Origin: Streptomyces sp. DI166
GTDB taxonomy: Bacteria > Actinomycetota > Actinomycetes > Streptomycetales > Streptomycetaceae
Length of the DNA: 53,022 nucleotides
Direction: 5' to 3'
NCBI RefSeq assembly: GCF_900091315.1
Contig: NZ_FLSP01000061.1
Location: 1-53,022 of the forward strand
Shown: in pieces, positions 30,200 to 39,344 of the stretch
Layout: each line of letters starts with the position of its first letter
Position numbering within the stretch: the stretch's first letter is position 1
The notes under the pieces: model-generated
Seen by the model: only the letters and a program-made list of their open reading frames with translations
The model's database searches: none
Told to the model about the DNA's origin: nothing
Program-made: the position numbers and the translations under genes

Positions 30200-31360
30200 C
30201 TACAGCTCGCTCTCCCTGCGTCCGCGCCAGAGCACCACGGCGGTCACCAGCAGCACTCCCCCGACGCCGCCCGCCAGCGGGGCGGCCCAGTCGGTGGCGC
30301 CGTCGTCCGACCCGCCGGTGTCGGGGCCGGAACCGAAGTACTGCTCGCCGTACGCCTTCGGCTTCAGGCCCGCCGGTTCGAGTTCGGCCGCCTTCTCGAT
30401 GGCAGCGGCGGGGTCGATGAAGCCGTAGCCGCGGGAGTCGTCGCGGCCCCCGTCGGGCGCGTTGCGGGCGGTGTCCTCCAGCAGCTTCTTGATCTGGGCC
30501 GGGGTCAGTCCGGGATGGGCGGACTTGACCAGGGCCACGGAGCCGGAGACGAAGGCCGCGGCGGCGCTGGTGCCCCAGCCCTGGTAGTACTTGCGGTCCG
30601 GGTCGGCGATCACCACGTCCACGCCCGGCGCGCTGACGGTGGCGTACCAGCGGCGGGTGGAGAAGGAGGCGCGGGTGCCGAACTTGTCCACGGCGGTCGC
30701 GGCGATGACGCCCGGGTAGGCGGCCGGGTAGGAGATGTGGTCGCCCTTCTCGCCGCCGTTGCCCGCGGAGGCGACGACGACGGCGCCCTTCTTCAGGGCG
30801 TACTGGACGGCCTCGTCCTCGGCCGGTTCGGGGTGGGCGGACTTGGAGTCGTCGCCGAGGGAGAGGTTGATGACGTCGGCGCCCTGGTCGGCGGCCCAGC
30901 GGATGCCGTCGGCGAGGGCGTTGCCGCGGGTGGTGCGGGCCTTGGCGCGGGCCGTGTCGCCGTCCTCCAGGATCACGCGGACGGGCAGGATCTTCGCCTC
31001 GGGCGCGATGCCCATGACGCCGTCGGCGTTGCCGTAGCCATGTCCGTGGCCCGCGATGATGCCGGCCATCGCGGTGCCGTGGCGGGCCCAGGCGCGGTCG
31101 CCGCGTTCGGCGCCGAAGCCGACCATGTCCTTGCCCGCGAGGACGTTCCCGGCGAGGTCGGGGTGCTGGTCGTCGACGCCGGTGTCGAGGACGGCGACGG
31201 TGATGCCCTTGCCCTTGGCGGTCTGCCAGGCCTGCTCGGTGTGCAGGGCTTCGAGGGCCCATTGCTGGGCGCGGATGCCGTCGGCGTGCGCGGTGGTGGG
31301 GACCAGGGCGATGACACCGGCCAGCAGGGCGCTGAGCAGGCCCGTACGCCGGGCCCTCAT
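30200..31360 (-). CDS. type VII secretion-associated serine protease (mycosin)
   Basis: 386 aa subtilisin-family (S8) protease. Signal peptide 1-26, catalytic domain about 30-320, C-terminal membrane helix 358-378 followed by a basic tail, so the protease faces outward. Triad: Asp59 (AVLDTGVD), His94 (RHGTAMAG), Ser265 (GWGTSAAAAF); oxyanion Asn201 (ASAGNGG). This is the mycosin architecture, yet no EccB/C/D, EsxA or WXG100 gene lies nearby. The ATG overlaps the stop of the upstream proline-rich membrane protein (ATGA), so the two form a coupled pair. Confidence 0.92.
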   Translation of the reverse strand: MRARRTGLLSALLAGVIALVPTTAHADGIRAQQWALEALHTEQAWQTAKGKGITVAVLDTGVDDQHPDLAGNVLAGKDMVGFGAERGDRAWARHGTAMAGIIAGHGHGYGNADGVMGIAPEAKILPVRVILEDGDTARAKARTTRGNALADGIRWAADQGADVINLSLGDDSKSAHPEPAEDEAVQYALKKGAVVVASAGNGGEKGDHISYPAAYPGVIAATAVDKFGTRASFSTRRWYATVSAPGVDVVIADPDRKYYQGWGTSAAAAFVSGSVALVKSAHPGLTPAQIKKLLEDTARNAPDGGRDDSRGYGFIDPAAAIEKAAELEPAGLKPKAYGEQYFGSGPDTGGSDDGATDWAAPLAGGVGGVLLVTAVVLWRGRRESEL

Positions 31361-33331
31361 GCCGCCTGCTCCTTGGCGTAGGGGCCGACCTGCTTGCGCA
31401 GGGCGCGTTCGATGCGGTCGGCGAGGCCCTGTGCCTCGTGGCCGAGGCCGGCCTGGGCGGGGGCCGTGGTGGCGCCGGTCTCCATGGCCTCCTCGGCGGG
31501 CTGCGGCTGGTCGACGCCGCGGCCGTCCCGCCAGCCGGAGACGGCGTAGACGACCACGGGGGCGTCCGTGAGTACGGAGACGGTCCAGGAGGCGCGCATG
31601 TCGTTCTCGAAGCCGGGGCCGTACGGGCGGGGCATCAGGTCGGTACGGCTGTCCAGCTTCTCCTCGGTGAACCTCTTGGCGAGGGAGGCCATGGCGGAGG
31701 CGTCCGCCTTGGTGAAGAGCAGGCCGACCGTGGTGACGTAGGTCTGGGTGGCGTCCGTGTAGGTGGCGCGCAGCAGCCGCTGGCAGCCGACGGGGGCGAG
31801 GGCCTTGCGCAGGAGGGGGTCGAAGGCGCCCTTGCAGCCGCTGTCCGGCGCGACGGCGATCCGCGTCCAGGTGCGGTCGGCGCCGCCGGGTCCGGCGCCC
31901 TGCCCCGCCACGGTCGTGGGGAAGAGCTGGTCGACGGGCACGCTGTGCCAGATGCTCCGGGCGGCGACGAAGCTGTCCCGGGATCCGGCGGCCTGGGAGT
32001 CCCCCACGAGCCAGCTCCCGGTCACGGCGCCCCCGACGAGCCCGAACCCGAGCACGAGACAGGCGGCCACGGCGGCGACCCGGGCCCCGCCGCGCCCTCC
32101 GAACCTCCGGGCGGCCCTCTCGGGCTCCGCGAAGCTCACGACGGGCCGTTCGACGACGGGGCTGACGGGGCTGACGGGGCTGACAGGGGCACTCCAGGAA
32201 AGAGCCGGATCAGGAACCCGCGGCGCCTTGTTGTCCGGCGCGGCCTCTTCCCTGACCGGCCGAAGCCGCCGAGTGGTCTCCGACGGCCCCTCGACCGGCC
32301 CCCCGAACCCCTGTCCGGACTCCCGCTCCGGGTGCGGCGGCAGGGTCGCGGGGCGAGCGAGGGCATCCACGGAGGAGACGGGACGCGAAGGGGCGGGGGC
32401 CGGACGCGGGGGTACGGACGCCGGAGCCTCCGGCCGCGGGGGTACGACGGTGCCGGTCGGACTGCCGGACGGGCGGGTCGGCCCCTCGGCGGCACCGCCC
32501 GACCGCCCCGACGCCGAGCCGTGCGGACGCGGCGGAACCACTCCGGCGGCAGCCGGGCGCGAAGGCGCCCCCGACGAGCCGCCGTGCCCCGACGGCGACG
32601 TGTTCGGACGCGGAGGCACGGAACTCGAACCGGCAGGACGCTCGGAAGTTCCAGCGGCCCCGCCCGGGCGACCAGCCCCCGACGGCGCCCCAAGCGGACG
32701 CGGCGGCACGTCCGACGACCCGCCTGAACGGGTCGGCTTCGGCGCCGAACCGCTCGGCCGCGGCGGCACGGCGGTGCCGGACGGGCCGGTGGTCCGAGGC
32801 GAGGGGTCACCTGGTGCCGGTGGCGCGGCCTTCGGGCGGGGCGGGGTGAAAGCAGAGGACACCGGGCCGGAGGCGGCCGTGGTCGGGCGGGGCGGAGCCC
32901 CTGCGGGCCCATCCCGGCGGGGCGGGGCCGTCGGTGAGCCGTGCGGGCGTGGTGGCGTCTCCGGCGGGCCGTCGAAGCGGGGCGGCGTCGATGTCGGGCG
33001 TGGGGGTGTGGCAGGCCTCGGGGGGACTTCGTCCGTCGTCGGTGGCTGCTTCGGTGGTGGGGGTGCGTCCGGGAAGCGGGAGGAAGCCTTGGGCGGGGGC
33101 GGGGTGTCCGACGGGCCCCGCAGACGGGGGAAAGCGGGGCGGGACGGCGGACGTGTCCGGGGCGGAGCCCTCGTCCGGACGGCGGGAAAAGCGGGGCGGG
33201 ACGGCGGACGTGTCCGGGGCGGAGCCCTCGTCCGGACGGCGGGAAAAGCGGGGCGGGACGGCGGACGTGTCCGGGGCGGAGCCCTCGTCCGGACGGCGGG
33301 GGAAGGGGGCGCGCTGCGCTTCTTGGTTCAT
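31357..33331 (-). CDS. proline-rich single-pass membrane protein, reading frame broken by a +1 shift
   Basis: The start ATG at 33331 has a GAGGAAA site. The frame from it encodes three 19-residue repeats (RRPDEGSAPDTSAVPPRFS) then runs to a stop near 32807 in non-matching sequence. The frame ending at 31357 continues the PPRP-rich pattern from about 33120 onward. Skipping one C of the CCCCC run (plus GGGGG 33126-33130) joins both into a 657-residue protein. That protein has about 415 cytoplasmic residues with many VPPRP motifs, a membrane helix (about 417-440, VAAVAACLVLGFGLVGGAV), and a 215-residue outer domain. It may be a real frameshift, a sequencing error, or ribosomal slippage at CCC-C. 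Confidence 0.75.
33131..33301 (-). repeat. 57-bp tandem repeat, three copies, coding
   Basis: Three copies, essentially identical, in exact 57-base register (AAAGCGGGGCGGG at 33131, 33188 and 33245), encoding 19-residue units in the proline-rich protein. The length is a multiple of three, so copy-number change would keep the frame. The frameshift site lies immediately downstream in the gene. Confidence 0.9.
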
Positions 33332-33557
33332 GCGCCCCCCGTTTCCTCTTGGTGGTGCTCGGGCACCGGTCGTTCGCCCGCGCCCGGTGTTCCGGGCGAC
33401 TTCTACCCGCCCGAGGGGGACCGCATCCGCGCCCTCCCGTGCGTGCGCGTCACTCTACGGGTTGACCCCCGCCCGACGGGAACCAGTCCACGAGCCCGGG
33501 GCTTTAGCCCGGAACGTCCCCCTACCCTGCGGTAATCCGGTCTGGCAGGCTGCGTTC

Positions 33558-34760
33558 ATGACTGCGCGCGCCGCCGACCGGGCCCGTTACGACCGGGCCA
33601 CCGCCCATCTCGACGCCCCTCTCGCGATCGTGGATCTGGACGCCTTCGACGCCAACGCGGACGATCTCGTCCGGCGCGCGGGCGGCAAACCCATCCGCGT
33701 CGCCAGCAAGTCCGTGCGCTGCCGTGCGCTGCTGGAACGCGTCCTGGCACGCGACGGCTTCGCCGGGATCATGTCGTTCACGCTCGCCGAGTCGATCTGG
33801 CTGGCCCGCTCCGGGTTCGACGACATCCTGCTCGCCTACCCCTCCGCCGACCGCGCCGGTTTCGCCGAGCTGACCGGCGACCCGAAGCTCGCCTCGGCGA
33901 TCACCGTGATGGTCGACGACCCGGCCCAGCTCCGGCTCATCGACGAGGCCCGCGAGGGCGGCCGGGAGACCGTACGGGTCTGCCTGGAGCTGGACACCTC
34001 GCTGAGACTGCTGGGCGGCCGGGTCCGGGTCGGCGCCCGGCGCTCCCCGCTGCACTCCCCCGACCAGGTCGCCGACCTGGCCCGGATCGTGGCCCGGCGG
34101 GACGGGTTCGAGGTCGTCGGGCTGATGGCGTACGAGGGACACATCGCCGGAGTCGGTGACTCGATCGCCGGACGGCCGCTGCGCTCGCGGGCGGTGCGGC
34201 TGATGCAGGCCACCGCGCGCCGGGAACTGGCCGGGCGGCGGGCCGAGGTGGTGGCGGCGCTGCGCGCGGTCGCGCCGGGGCTCAGGTTCGTCAACGGCGG
34301 GGGCACGGGCAGTGTGCAGTTCACGGCCGCCGAGGACTGTGTGACCGAGATCGGCGCCGGGTCGGGCCTGTACGTGCCGCGGCTGTTCGACAACTACACG
34401 TCCTTCAGCGGGCGTCCGGCGGCCCTGTTCGCCCAGCCCGTGGTGCGCCGCCCCGGTGTGGGCGTGGTGACGGTGCTGGGCGGCGGCTACCCGGCCTCCG
34501 GCGCCGCCGGACCGGACCGCCTGCCGGTGCCGTACCTCCCGGAGGGGCTGCGCTACGACCCCCAGGAGGGCCCCGGCGAGGTGCAGACGCCCCTGCTGGG
34601 CTCGCCCGCGGACGATCTGCTGCTCGGCGACAAGGTGTGGTTCCGGCACGCGAAGGCCGGTGAGCTGTGCGAGCGCTTCGAGCAGGTGCACCTGATCGAG
34701 GGCGACCGCGTCACGGCGACCGTGCCGACGTACCGCGGTGAGGGGCACACGTTCCTCTAG
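33558..34760 (+). CDS. alanine racemase/D-threonine aldolase-fold PLP enzyme
   Basis: 400 aa. Annotated in related genomes as amino acid deaminase/aldolase. It is a fold type III PLP enzyme: the N-terminal barrel begins LAIVDLDAFDANADDLVRRAGGKPIRVASKSVRC, where the Lys of RVASKSVR is the Schiff-base residue, and AYEGHIAG, VNGGGTGS and EIGAGSGLYVP are phosphate-binding and conserved loops. The metal-binding Asp/His-Cys of D-threonine aldolases were not confirmed, so reaction and substrate are uncertain. The ATG at 33558 lacks a strong ribosome site. Confidence 0.85.
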   Translation: MTARAADRARYDRATAHLDAPLAIVDLDAFDANADDLVRRAGGKPIRVASKSVRCRALLERVLARDGFAGIMSFTLAESIWLARSGFDDILLAYPSADRAGFAELTGDPKLASAITVMVDDPAQLRLIDEAREGGRETVRVCLELDTSLRLLGGRVRVGARRSPLHSPDQVADLARIVARRDGFEVVGLMAYEGHIAGVGDSIAGRPLRSRAVRLMQATARRELAGRRAEVVAALRAVAPGLRFVNGGGTGSVQFTAAEDCVTEIGAGSGLYVPRLFDNYTSFSGRPAALFAQPVVRRPGVGVVTVLGGGYPASGAAGPDRLPVPYLPEGLRYDPQEGPGEVQTPLLGSPADDLLLGDKVWFRHAKAGELCERFEQVHLIEGDRVTATVPTYRGEGHTFL

Positions 34761-34787
34761 CCGCCCATACCTTCCTCTAGCCGCCCA
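34752..34787 (+). repeat. 16-base direct repeat spanning two convergent stop codons
   Basis: TTCCTCTAGCCGCCCA occurs at 34752-34767 and 34772-34787. The TAG of the first copy ends the plus-strand PLP enzyme; the CTA of the second copy is the TAG stop of the minus-strand DUF2510 gene. A local 20-base duplication is the simplest origin. Confidence 0.85.
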
Positions 34788-35694
34788 GCCCCTCCCCGGG
34801 GCCGGGACCCACGCTGCTGCCCACTCCCCCGCCGCCCTCGGGGTCGTCGACGGACCGGATGCCCTTGGTGATCCGGTCCATGTCGGCCAGGGGCGGGCCG
34901 TCCTCGCCCGCGTCGAAGACGTAGCGGACGCACACCGGGGACTCGATGCCGACGCGGGACGGGAAGACCGTGGACTGGACGTAGCCGCCGGGGCCCTTGG
35001 CCGTGGTGACCTTCCAGCGCACGAAGTACCCGGCCCGCCCGGCCACCGCGACGGGGCCGGACTCGACGACCTTGTGGGACTCCATGCCGCCGTAGGGCCG
35101 CCTGCCGATGGTGTCGCGGTCGTAGGCGTCCTCGGCGGCCTTCTTGACGTCCTCCTTGGCGAGCACCTCCGGGGACCGTTCGTCGTTCGACGTGATCGTG
35201 CGGGAGATGACCAGGCCGTGGCGGCAGACGCCGTCGTCGCCGGGACAGTCGTAGGTGCCGTCCGTGGTCATGACGACGTCGCTGTCGGCGACGTACTTGG
35301 GCCGGACCCAGCCGTCGAGCAACGGCAGGGTGATGCCGTTGAGTTCGTCGGTGACGACGGACGGGTCGTCGGCGGAGGGCGCGCCAGTGGTCGGGGTGGG
35401 TGCGGGCGAGGGCGGCTCGCTGGTGGTGGGGGCCTGGGTGGTGGCGGTCGCGATCTCCGGGTCGTCGTCCTGTCCCAGCACCACCGCGCCGGTGACGATC
35501 GCCGCGACGAGCACGGCCGCCGCCGTGGTGACGGCGACGGCCTTGGCCCGCCCCGAGTTGCCCGCGGCCGTCGGAACGGGCGCGGTCGCCTCCGGCGTGC
35601 GCCGGTGCTCGGTCCAGGCCGTGCCGTCCCACCAGCGCTCCAAGTGCGGTGCGTGCGGGTCGGGATACCAGCCGGGTGGGGGCGACATGCTCAT
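34777..35694 (-). CDS. DUF2510 domain membrane protein
   Basis: 305 aa. The N-terminal DUF2510 motif (PPPGWYPDPHAPHLERWWDGTAWTEHRR) is followed by one membrane helix (about 50-75, AVAVTTAAAVLVAAIVTGAVV), a Thr/Pro/Ser-rich linker (80-115) and an exported domain with Cys residues that may pair (YDCPGDDGVCRHG, PVCVRY). Type II topology. Function unknown. The C-terminal tail is Gly-rich (EGGGGVGSSVGPGPGEGLGG). Confidence 0.85.
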   Translation of the reverse strand: MSMSPPPGWYPDPHAPHLERWWDGTAWTEHRRTPEATAPVPTAAGNSGRAKAVAVTTAAAVLVAAIVTGAVVLGQDDDPEIATATTQAPTTSEPPSPAPTPTTGAPSADDPSVVTDELNGITLPLLDGWVRPKYVADSDVVMTTDGTYDCPGDDGVCRHGLVISRTITSNDERSPEVLAKEDVKKAAEDAYDRDTIGRRPYGGMESHKVVESGPVAVAGRAGYFVRWKVTTAKGPGGYVQSTVFPSRVGIESPVCVRYVFDAGEDGPPLADMDRITKGIRSVDDPEGGGGVGSSVGPGPGEGLGG

Positions 35695-35715
35695 GCGGGC
35701 ACTGTAGGCGGAGCG

Positions 35716-36498
35716 TTACAGCGGGGTGACGTAGGCCCCCGAAATCCCGCCGTCCACAAGGAAGTCGGTGGCGTTGACGAACGAGGAGTCGTCGCTGGCC
35801 AGGAAGGCCACCGCGGCGGCGATCTCCTCGGCCTCGGCGAACCGCCCGACCGGAATGTGCACCAGGCGCCGCGCGGCCCGCTCGGGGTCCTTGGCGAACA
35901 GCTCCTGCAGCAGCGGGGTGTTGACGGGGCCGGGGCAGAGGGCGTTGACGCGGATGCCCTCCCGTGCGAACTGCACGCCCAGCTCACGGGACATGGCGAG
36001 GACGCCGCCCTTGGAGGCGGTGTAGGAGATCTGGCTGGTGGCCGCGCCCATCCGGGCCACGAAGGACGCGGTGTTGATGATCGAGCCCTTGCCCTGGCGC
36101 CGCATGTAGGGGATCGCGGCCTTGCAGCACAGGTAGACGGAGGTGAGGTTGACCTCCTGGACGCGCTTCCAGGCCTCCAGACCGGTCTCCAGGATGGAGT
36201 CGTCGTCGGGCGGTGAGATCCCCGCGTTGTTGAAGGCGATGTCGACGCTGCCGTAGGTCTCGTACGCGGTCCGGAACAGCGCCTCGACCTGTTCGCCATC
36301 GGTGACGTCGACCTTGACGAAGGTGCCGCCCACCTCCTCGGCGGCGGCCTTGCCGCGCTGTTCGTCGACGTCGCCGCAGACCACGTGGGCGCCCTCGGAG
36401 GCGAGCCGGCGGGCGGCGGCGAGGCCGATGCCGCTGCCGGCTCCGGTGATGACGGCGGTACGGCCGACCAGGCGGCGGCACACAATCTCTTCGGTCAC
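35716..36498 (-). CDS. short-chain dehydrogenase/reductase in the gamma-glutamyl amine locus
   Basis: 260 aa classical SDR. NAD(P) motif TGAGSGIG, NNAG (FNNAGISPP), the Ser of NTASFVARMG and the YxxxK of SYTASKGG are intact; the protein ends with the typical DGGISGAY. The Asp after the second strand (CGDVDEQ) favours NAD over NADP. The GTG overlaps the aldehyde dehydrogenase stop (GTGA). In this operon it could oxidise gamma-glutamylethanolamide to the aldehyde, the step before the dehydrogenase; this is inference from context, and FabG-like activity is the alternative. Confidence 0.9.
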   Translation of the reverse strand: MTEEIVCRRLVGRTAVITGAGSGIGLAAARRLASEGAHVVCGDVDEQRGKAAAEEVGGTFVKVDVTDGEQVEALFRTAYETYGSVDIAFNNAGISPPDDDSILETGLEAWKRVQEVNLTSVYLCCKAAIPYMRRQGKGSIINTASFVARMGAATSQISYTASKGGVLAMSRELGVQFAREGIRVNALCPGPVNTPLLQELFAKDPERAARRLVHIPVGRFAEAEEIAAAVAFLASDDSSFVNATDFLVDGGISGAYVTPL

Positions 36499-37868
36499 TG
36501 TGCGGGGCCCTCCGTGCTGATGAAGACGTTCTTGGTCTCGGTGAAGGCGGTCAGCGCGTCCGGGCCCAGCTCGCGGCCGAGGCCGGACTGCTTGAAGCCG
36601 CCGAAGGGGGTCCAGTAGCGGACGCTGGAGTGGGAGTTGACGGACAGGTTGCCCGCGCGGACGCGCTGCGAGACGCGCAGGGCGCGGCCGACGTCCCGGG
36701 TCCAGATGGAGCCGGACAGGCCGTAGTCGGTGGCGTTGGCGAGCCGGACGGCCTCCTCCTCGTCCGTGAAGGGCAGGACGACGGCGACGGGTCCGAAGAC
36801 CTCCTCGACGGCCACGCGCGCGTGCGGGTCGACGCCGGTGAGGACGGTGGGCGGGAACCAGTAGCCGGGGCCCTCGGGTGCCTTGCCGCGGATGCCGGGC
36901 GCGTCGGGGTCGACGTAGGAGCGGACGCGGTCGAGCTGGGTGCGGGAGATCAGCGGGCCCATGTCGGTGCTCTCGTCGGAGGGGTCGCCGACGCGTACGG
37001 CCTCGACGGCCGGGGCGAGCAGGTCCAGGAACCGGTCGTACACCGACCGCTGGACGAGGATGCGGGTGCGGGCGCAGCAGTCCTGTCCGGCGTTGTCGAG
37101 GAAGGACATGGGGGCGGCCTGCGCGGCGGCTTCGAGGTCGGCGTCGGCGAAGACGATGTTGGGGCTCTTGCCGCCGAGTTCGAGGGTGACCCGCTTCAGC
37201 AGCGCCGAGCCCTTCGCCAACACCTGTTTGCCCACGGTTGTTGACCCGGTGAAGACGATCTTCGCCACGCCCGGGTGCTCGACGAGGGCGTTGCCCGCGA
37301 CCGGTCCGTGTCCCGGCAGGACCTGGAACAGGCCCTCGGGCAGTCCGGCCTCCAGCGCCAGTTCGGCCAGCCGCAGGGCCGTCAGCGGGGTCGTCTCGGC
37401 GGGCTTGAGCAGGACGGCGTTGCCTGCGGCGAGCGCGGGGGCGGTGCCCCAGGCCGCGATGGGCATGGGGAAGTTCCAGGGGGCGATCACGCCGACCACG
37501 CCGAGGGGTTCCAGGACGGTGATGTCGAGGCCGCCGGCGACCGGGATCTGGCGCCCGGTGAGCCGTTCCACCCCGCCCGCCGCGTAGTCCAGGAGGTCAC
37601 GGACGTTGCCGGCCTCCCAGCGCGCGTTGCCGAGCGTGTGCCCGGCCTCGCGGACCTCCAACCTCGCCAGTTCTTCGAGGTGTTCGTCGACGACGACGGC
37701 GAACCTGCGCAGCAGCCGGGCCCGGTCGCCGGGGGCCAGCGCCGCCCACCGGGTCTGGGCGCGGGCGGCCCGTACGACCGCCGCGTCCACCTCCGCGGCG
37801 CCGGTGGCCGGGACGGTGGCGACGGCCTCCTCGGTGGCCGGGTTCAGTACGTGGAGCTGGTCGGACAC
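36495..37868 (-). CDS. NAD-dependent aldehyde dehydrogenase
   Basis: 457 aa. It is a standard ALDH: VGVIAPWNFPMPIAAWGTAPALAAGNAVLLKPAE, FTGSTTVGKQV, LELGGKSPNIVFADADL with the general-base Glu, NAGQDCCARTRI with the nucleophile Cys, and EEVFGPV. The DCC sequence resembles PuuC-type and related amino-aldehyde dehydrogenases. Context suggests oxidation of a gamma-glutamyl amino-aldehyde, for example gamma-glutamylacetaldehyde to gamma-glutamylglycine. GTG at 37868 with TGAGG 7 bases upstream, 8 bases after the preceding stop. Middle gene of a leftward three-gene operon. Confidence 0.93.
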   Translation of the reverse strand: MSDQLHVLNPATEEAVATVPATGAAEVDAAVVRAARAQTRWAALAPGDRARLLRRFAVVVDEHLEELARLEVREAGHTLGNARWEAGNVRDLLDYAAGGVERLTGRQIPVAGGLDITVLEPLGVVGVIAPWNFPMPIAAWGTAPALAAGNAVLLKPAETTPLTALRLAELALEAGLPEGLFQVLPGHGPVAGNALVEHPGVAKIVFTGSTTVGKQVLAKGSALLKRVTLELGGKSPNIVFADADLEAAAQAAPMSFLDNAGQDCCARTRILVQRSVYDRFLDLLAPAVEAVRVGDPSDESTDMGPLISRTQLDRVRSYVDPDAPGIRGKAPEGPGYWFPPTVLTGVDPHARVAVEEVFGPVAVVLPFTDEEEAVRLANATDYGLSGSIWTRDVGRALRVSQRVRAGNLSVNSHSSVRYWTPFGGFKQSGLGRELGPDALTAFTETKNVFISTEGPAQ

Positions 37869-37876
37869 GTGGGGCC

Positions 37877-39235
37877 TCACATGCGTTCGAAGGAGCGGCG
37901 CAGCTCCCAGTCGGTGACCGCGGCGTCGTAGGCGTCGATCTCGACGCGCGCCATGTTCCGGTAGTGCGCGACGACTTCGTCGCCGAAGGCGGCCTTGGCG
38001 AGCGGGCTGTTCTCCCACAGCTCGGCGGCCTCGCGCAGGGTGGTGGGGACGTGTTCGTAGTCGGCGGTGTAGGCGTTGCCGGGGCACGCCTCGGGCAGCG
38101 GCAGGCGCTGCTCGATGCCGTACAGGCCCGCGGCGACCATGCCGGCGACCGCGAGGTGCGGGTTGACGTCGCCGCCGGGGAGGCGGTTCTCGAAGCGCAG
38201 GGAACGGCCGTGGCCGACCACGCGCAGGGCGCAGGTGCGGTTGTCGTGGCCCCAGGCGACCGCGGTCGGGGCGAAGGAGCCCGGCTGGAACCGCTTGTAG
38301 GAGTTGATGTGCGGCGCGTACAGCAGGGCGAAGTCCCGCAGCGCGGCGAGCTGTCCGGCCAGGAAGTGCCGCATGAGGTCGGTCATCCCGCCCGGCCCGG
38401 CCATGGCGTTGGCGCCGTCCGCGTCGGTGAGCGAGAGGTGGATGTGGCAGGAGTTGCCCTCGCGCTCGTTGTACTTGGCCATGAAGGTCAGCGACATGCC
38501 CTCCTGGGCGGCGATCTCCTTGGCGCCGGTCTTGTACACGGCGTGCTGGTCGCAGGTGACCAGGGCCTCGTCGTAGCGGAAGGCGATCTCGTGCTGGCCG
38601 GGGTTGCACTCGCCCTTGGCGGACTCGACGGTGAGCCCGGCGCCCGCCATCTCGTTGCGGATGCGGCGCAGCAGGGGCTCGATGCGGCCGGTGCCGAGGA
38701 CGGAGTAGTCGATGTTGTACTGGTTGGCCGGGGTCAGTCCGCGGTAGTTCGCGTCCCAGGCCTGTTCGTAGGTGTCCTTGAAGACGATGAACTCCAGCTC
38801 GGTGCCGACCTGCGCGGTCAGCCCGTGCTCGGCGAGCCGCTCCAGCTGGCGGCGCAGGATCTGGCGGGGCGCGGCCACCACCGGGGTGCCGTCCTCCCAG
38901 GCGAGGTCGGCGATGACGAGCGCGGTGCCCTCGTTCCAGGGGACGCGGCGCAGGGTGGCGAGGTCGGGGTGCATGGCGAAGTCGCCGTAGCCGTTCTCCC
39001 AGGACGACATCGCATAGCCGTCGACGGTGTTCATCTCGGCGTCGACGGCGAGCAGGTAGTTGCAGCCCTCGGTGCCGTGGTCGAGGACCTCGTCGAGGAA
39101 GAAGCGGGCGGCGAAGCGCTTGCCCTGGAGCCGCCCTTGCATATCGGGAAAGGCCAGGACGACAGTGTCGATCTCACCGCTCGCGACGAGGCCGCGCAGT
39201 TCCTCGACGCCTAGCGGTGGTGTGCGGTCTGCCAC
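37877..39235 (-). CDS. glutamine synthetase-like gamma-glutamyl amine synthetase (GlnA4 type)
   Basis: 452 aa. It has the GS fold with the catalytic acidic residues (GTELEFIVF, SAKGECNPGQHEIAFRY) and ATP-binding HINSYKRFQPGSFAP and ENRLPGGDVNPHLA motifs. The classical adenylylation loop and ammonium-site context are absent, as in GlnA3/GlnA4 enzymes that attach glutamate to polyamines or ethanolamine. In S. coelicolor GlnA4 makes gamma-glutamylethanolamide. An ethanolamine-type permease, PuuD-like hydrolase and dehydrogenases surround it, which supports ethanolamine or another small amine. GTG start with AGGAGG. First gene of the leftward operon. Confidence 0.9.
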   Translation of the reverse strand: MADRTPPLGVEELRGLVASGEIDTVVLAFPDMQGRLQGKRFAARFFLDEVLDHGTEGCNYLLAVDAEMNTVDGYAMSSWENGYGDFAMHPDLATLRRVPWNEGTALVIADLAWEDGTPVVAAPRQILRRQLERLAEHGLTAQVGTELEFIVFKDTYEQAWDANYRGLTPANQYNIDYSVLGTGRIEPLLRRIRNEMAGAGLTVESAKGECNPGQHEIAFRYDEALVTCDQHAVYKTGAKEIAAQEGMSLTFMAKYNEREGNSCHIHLSLTDADGANAMAGPGGMTDLMRHFLAGQLAALRDFALLYAPHINSYKRFQPGSFAPTAVAWGHDNRTCALRVVGHGRSLRFENRLPGGDVNPHLAVAGMVAAGLYGIEQRLPLPEACPGNAYTADYEHVPTTLREAAELWENSPLAKAAFGDEVVAHYRNMARVEIDAYDAAVTDWELRRSFERM

Positions 39236-39299
39236 GGGAGGGCCTCCTCGGGCTGCGGTGAGCGGGGGTCCCGGTCGTCCGAGGACCGGTCGCGAGCCA

Positions 39300-39324
39300 T
39301 AAGGTATTGCTGAGAACCATTGCT
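39300..39324. promoter_or_regulatory. candidate operator in the GlnA-like/FadR-type intergenic region
   Basis: TAAGGTATTGC at 39300 and CCATTGCTT at 39318, with a direct ATTGCT repeat 13 bases apart. AAGGTAT and CCATTGC recur in the permease promoter region (40227-40265), suggesting recognition by the same regulator. TAAGGT (39300-39305) may also be a -10 box for the regulator gene. Confidence 0.45.
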
Positions 39325-39344
39325 TGGGAAGGGGGCGCGGCCAG

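Noticed and set aside
33131..33301. CRISPR-like array
   Set aside because: The repeats are contiguous 57-bp coding units without spacers, in frame in a proline-rich protein.
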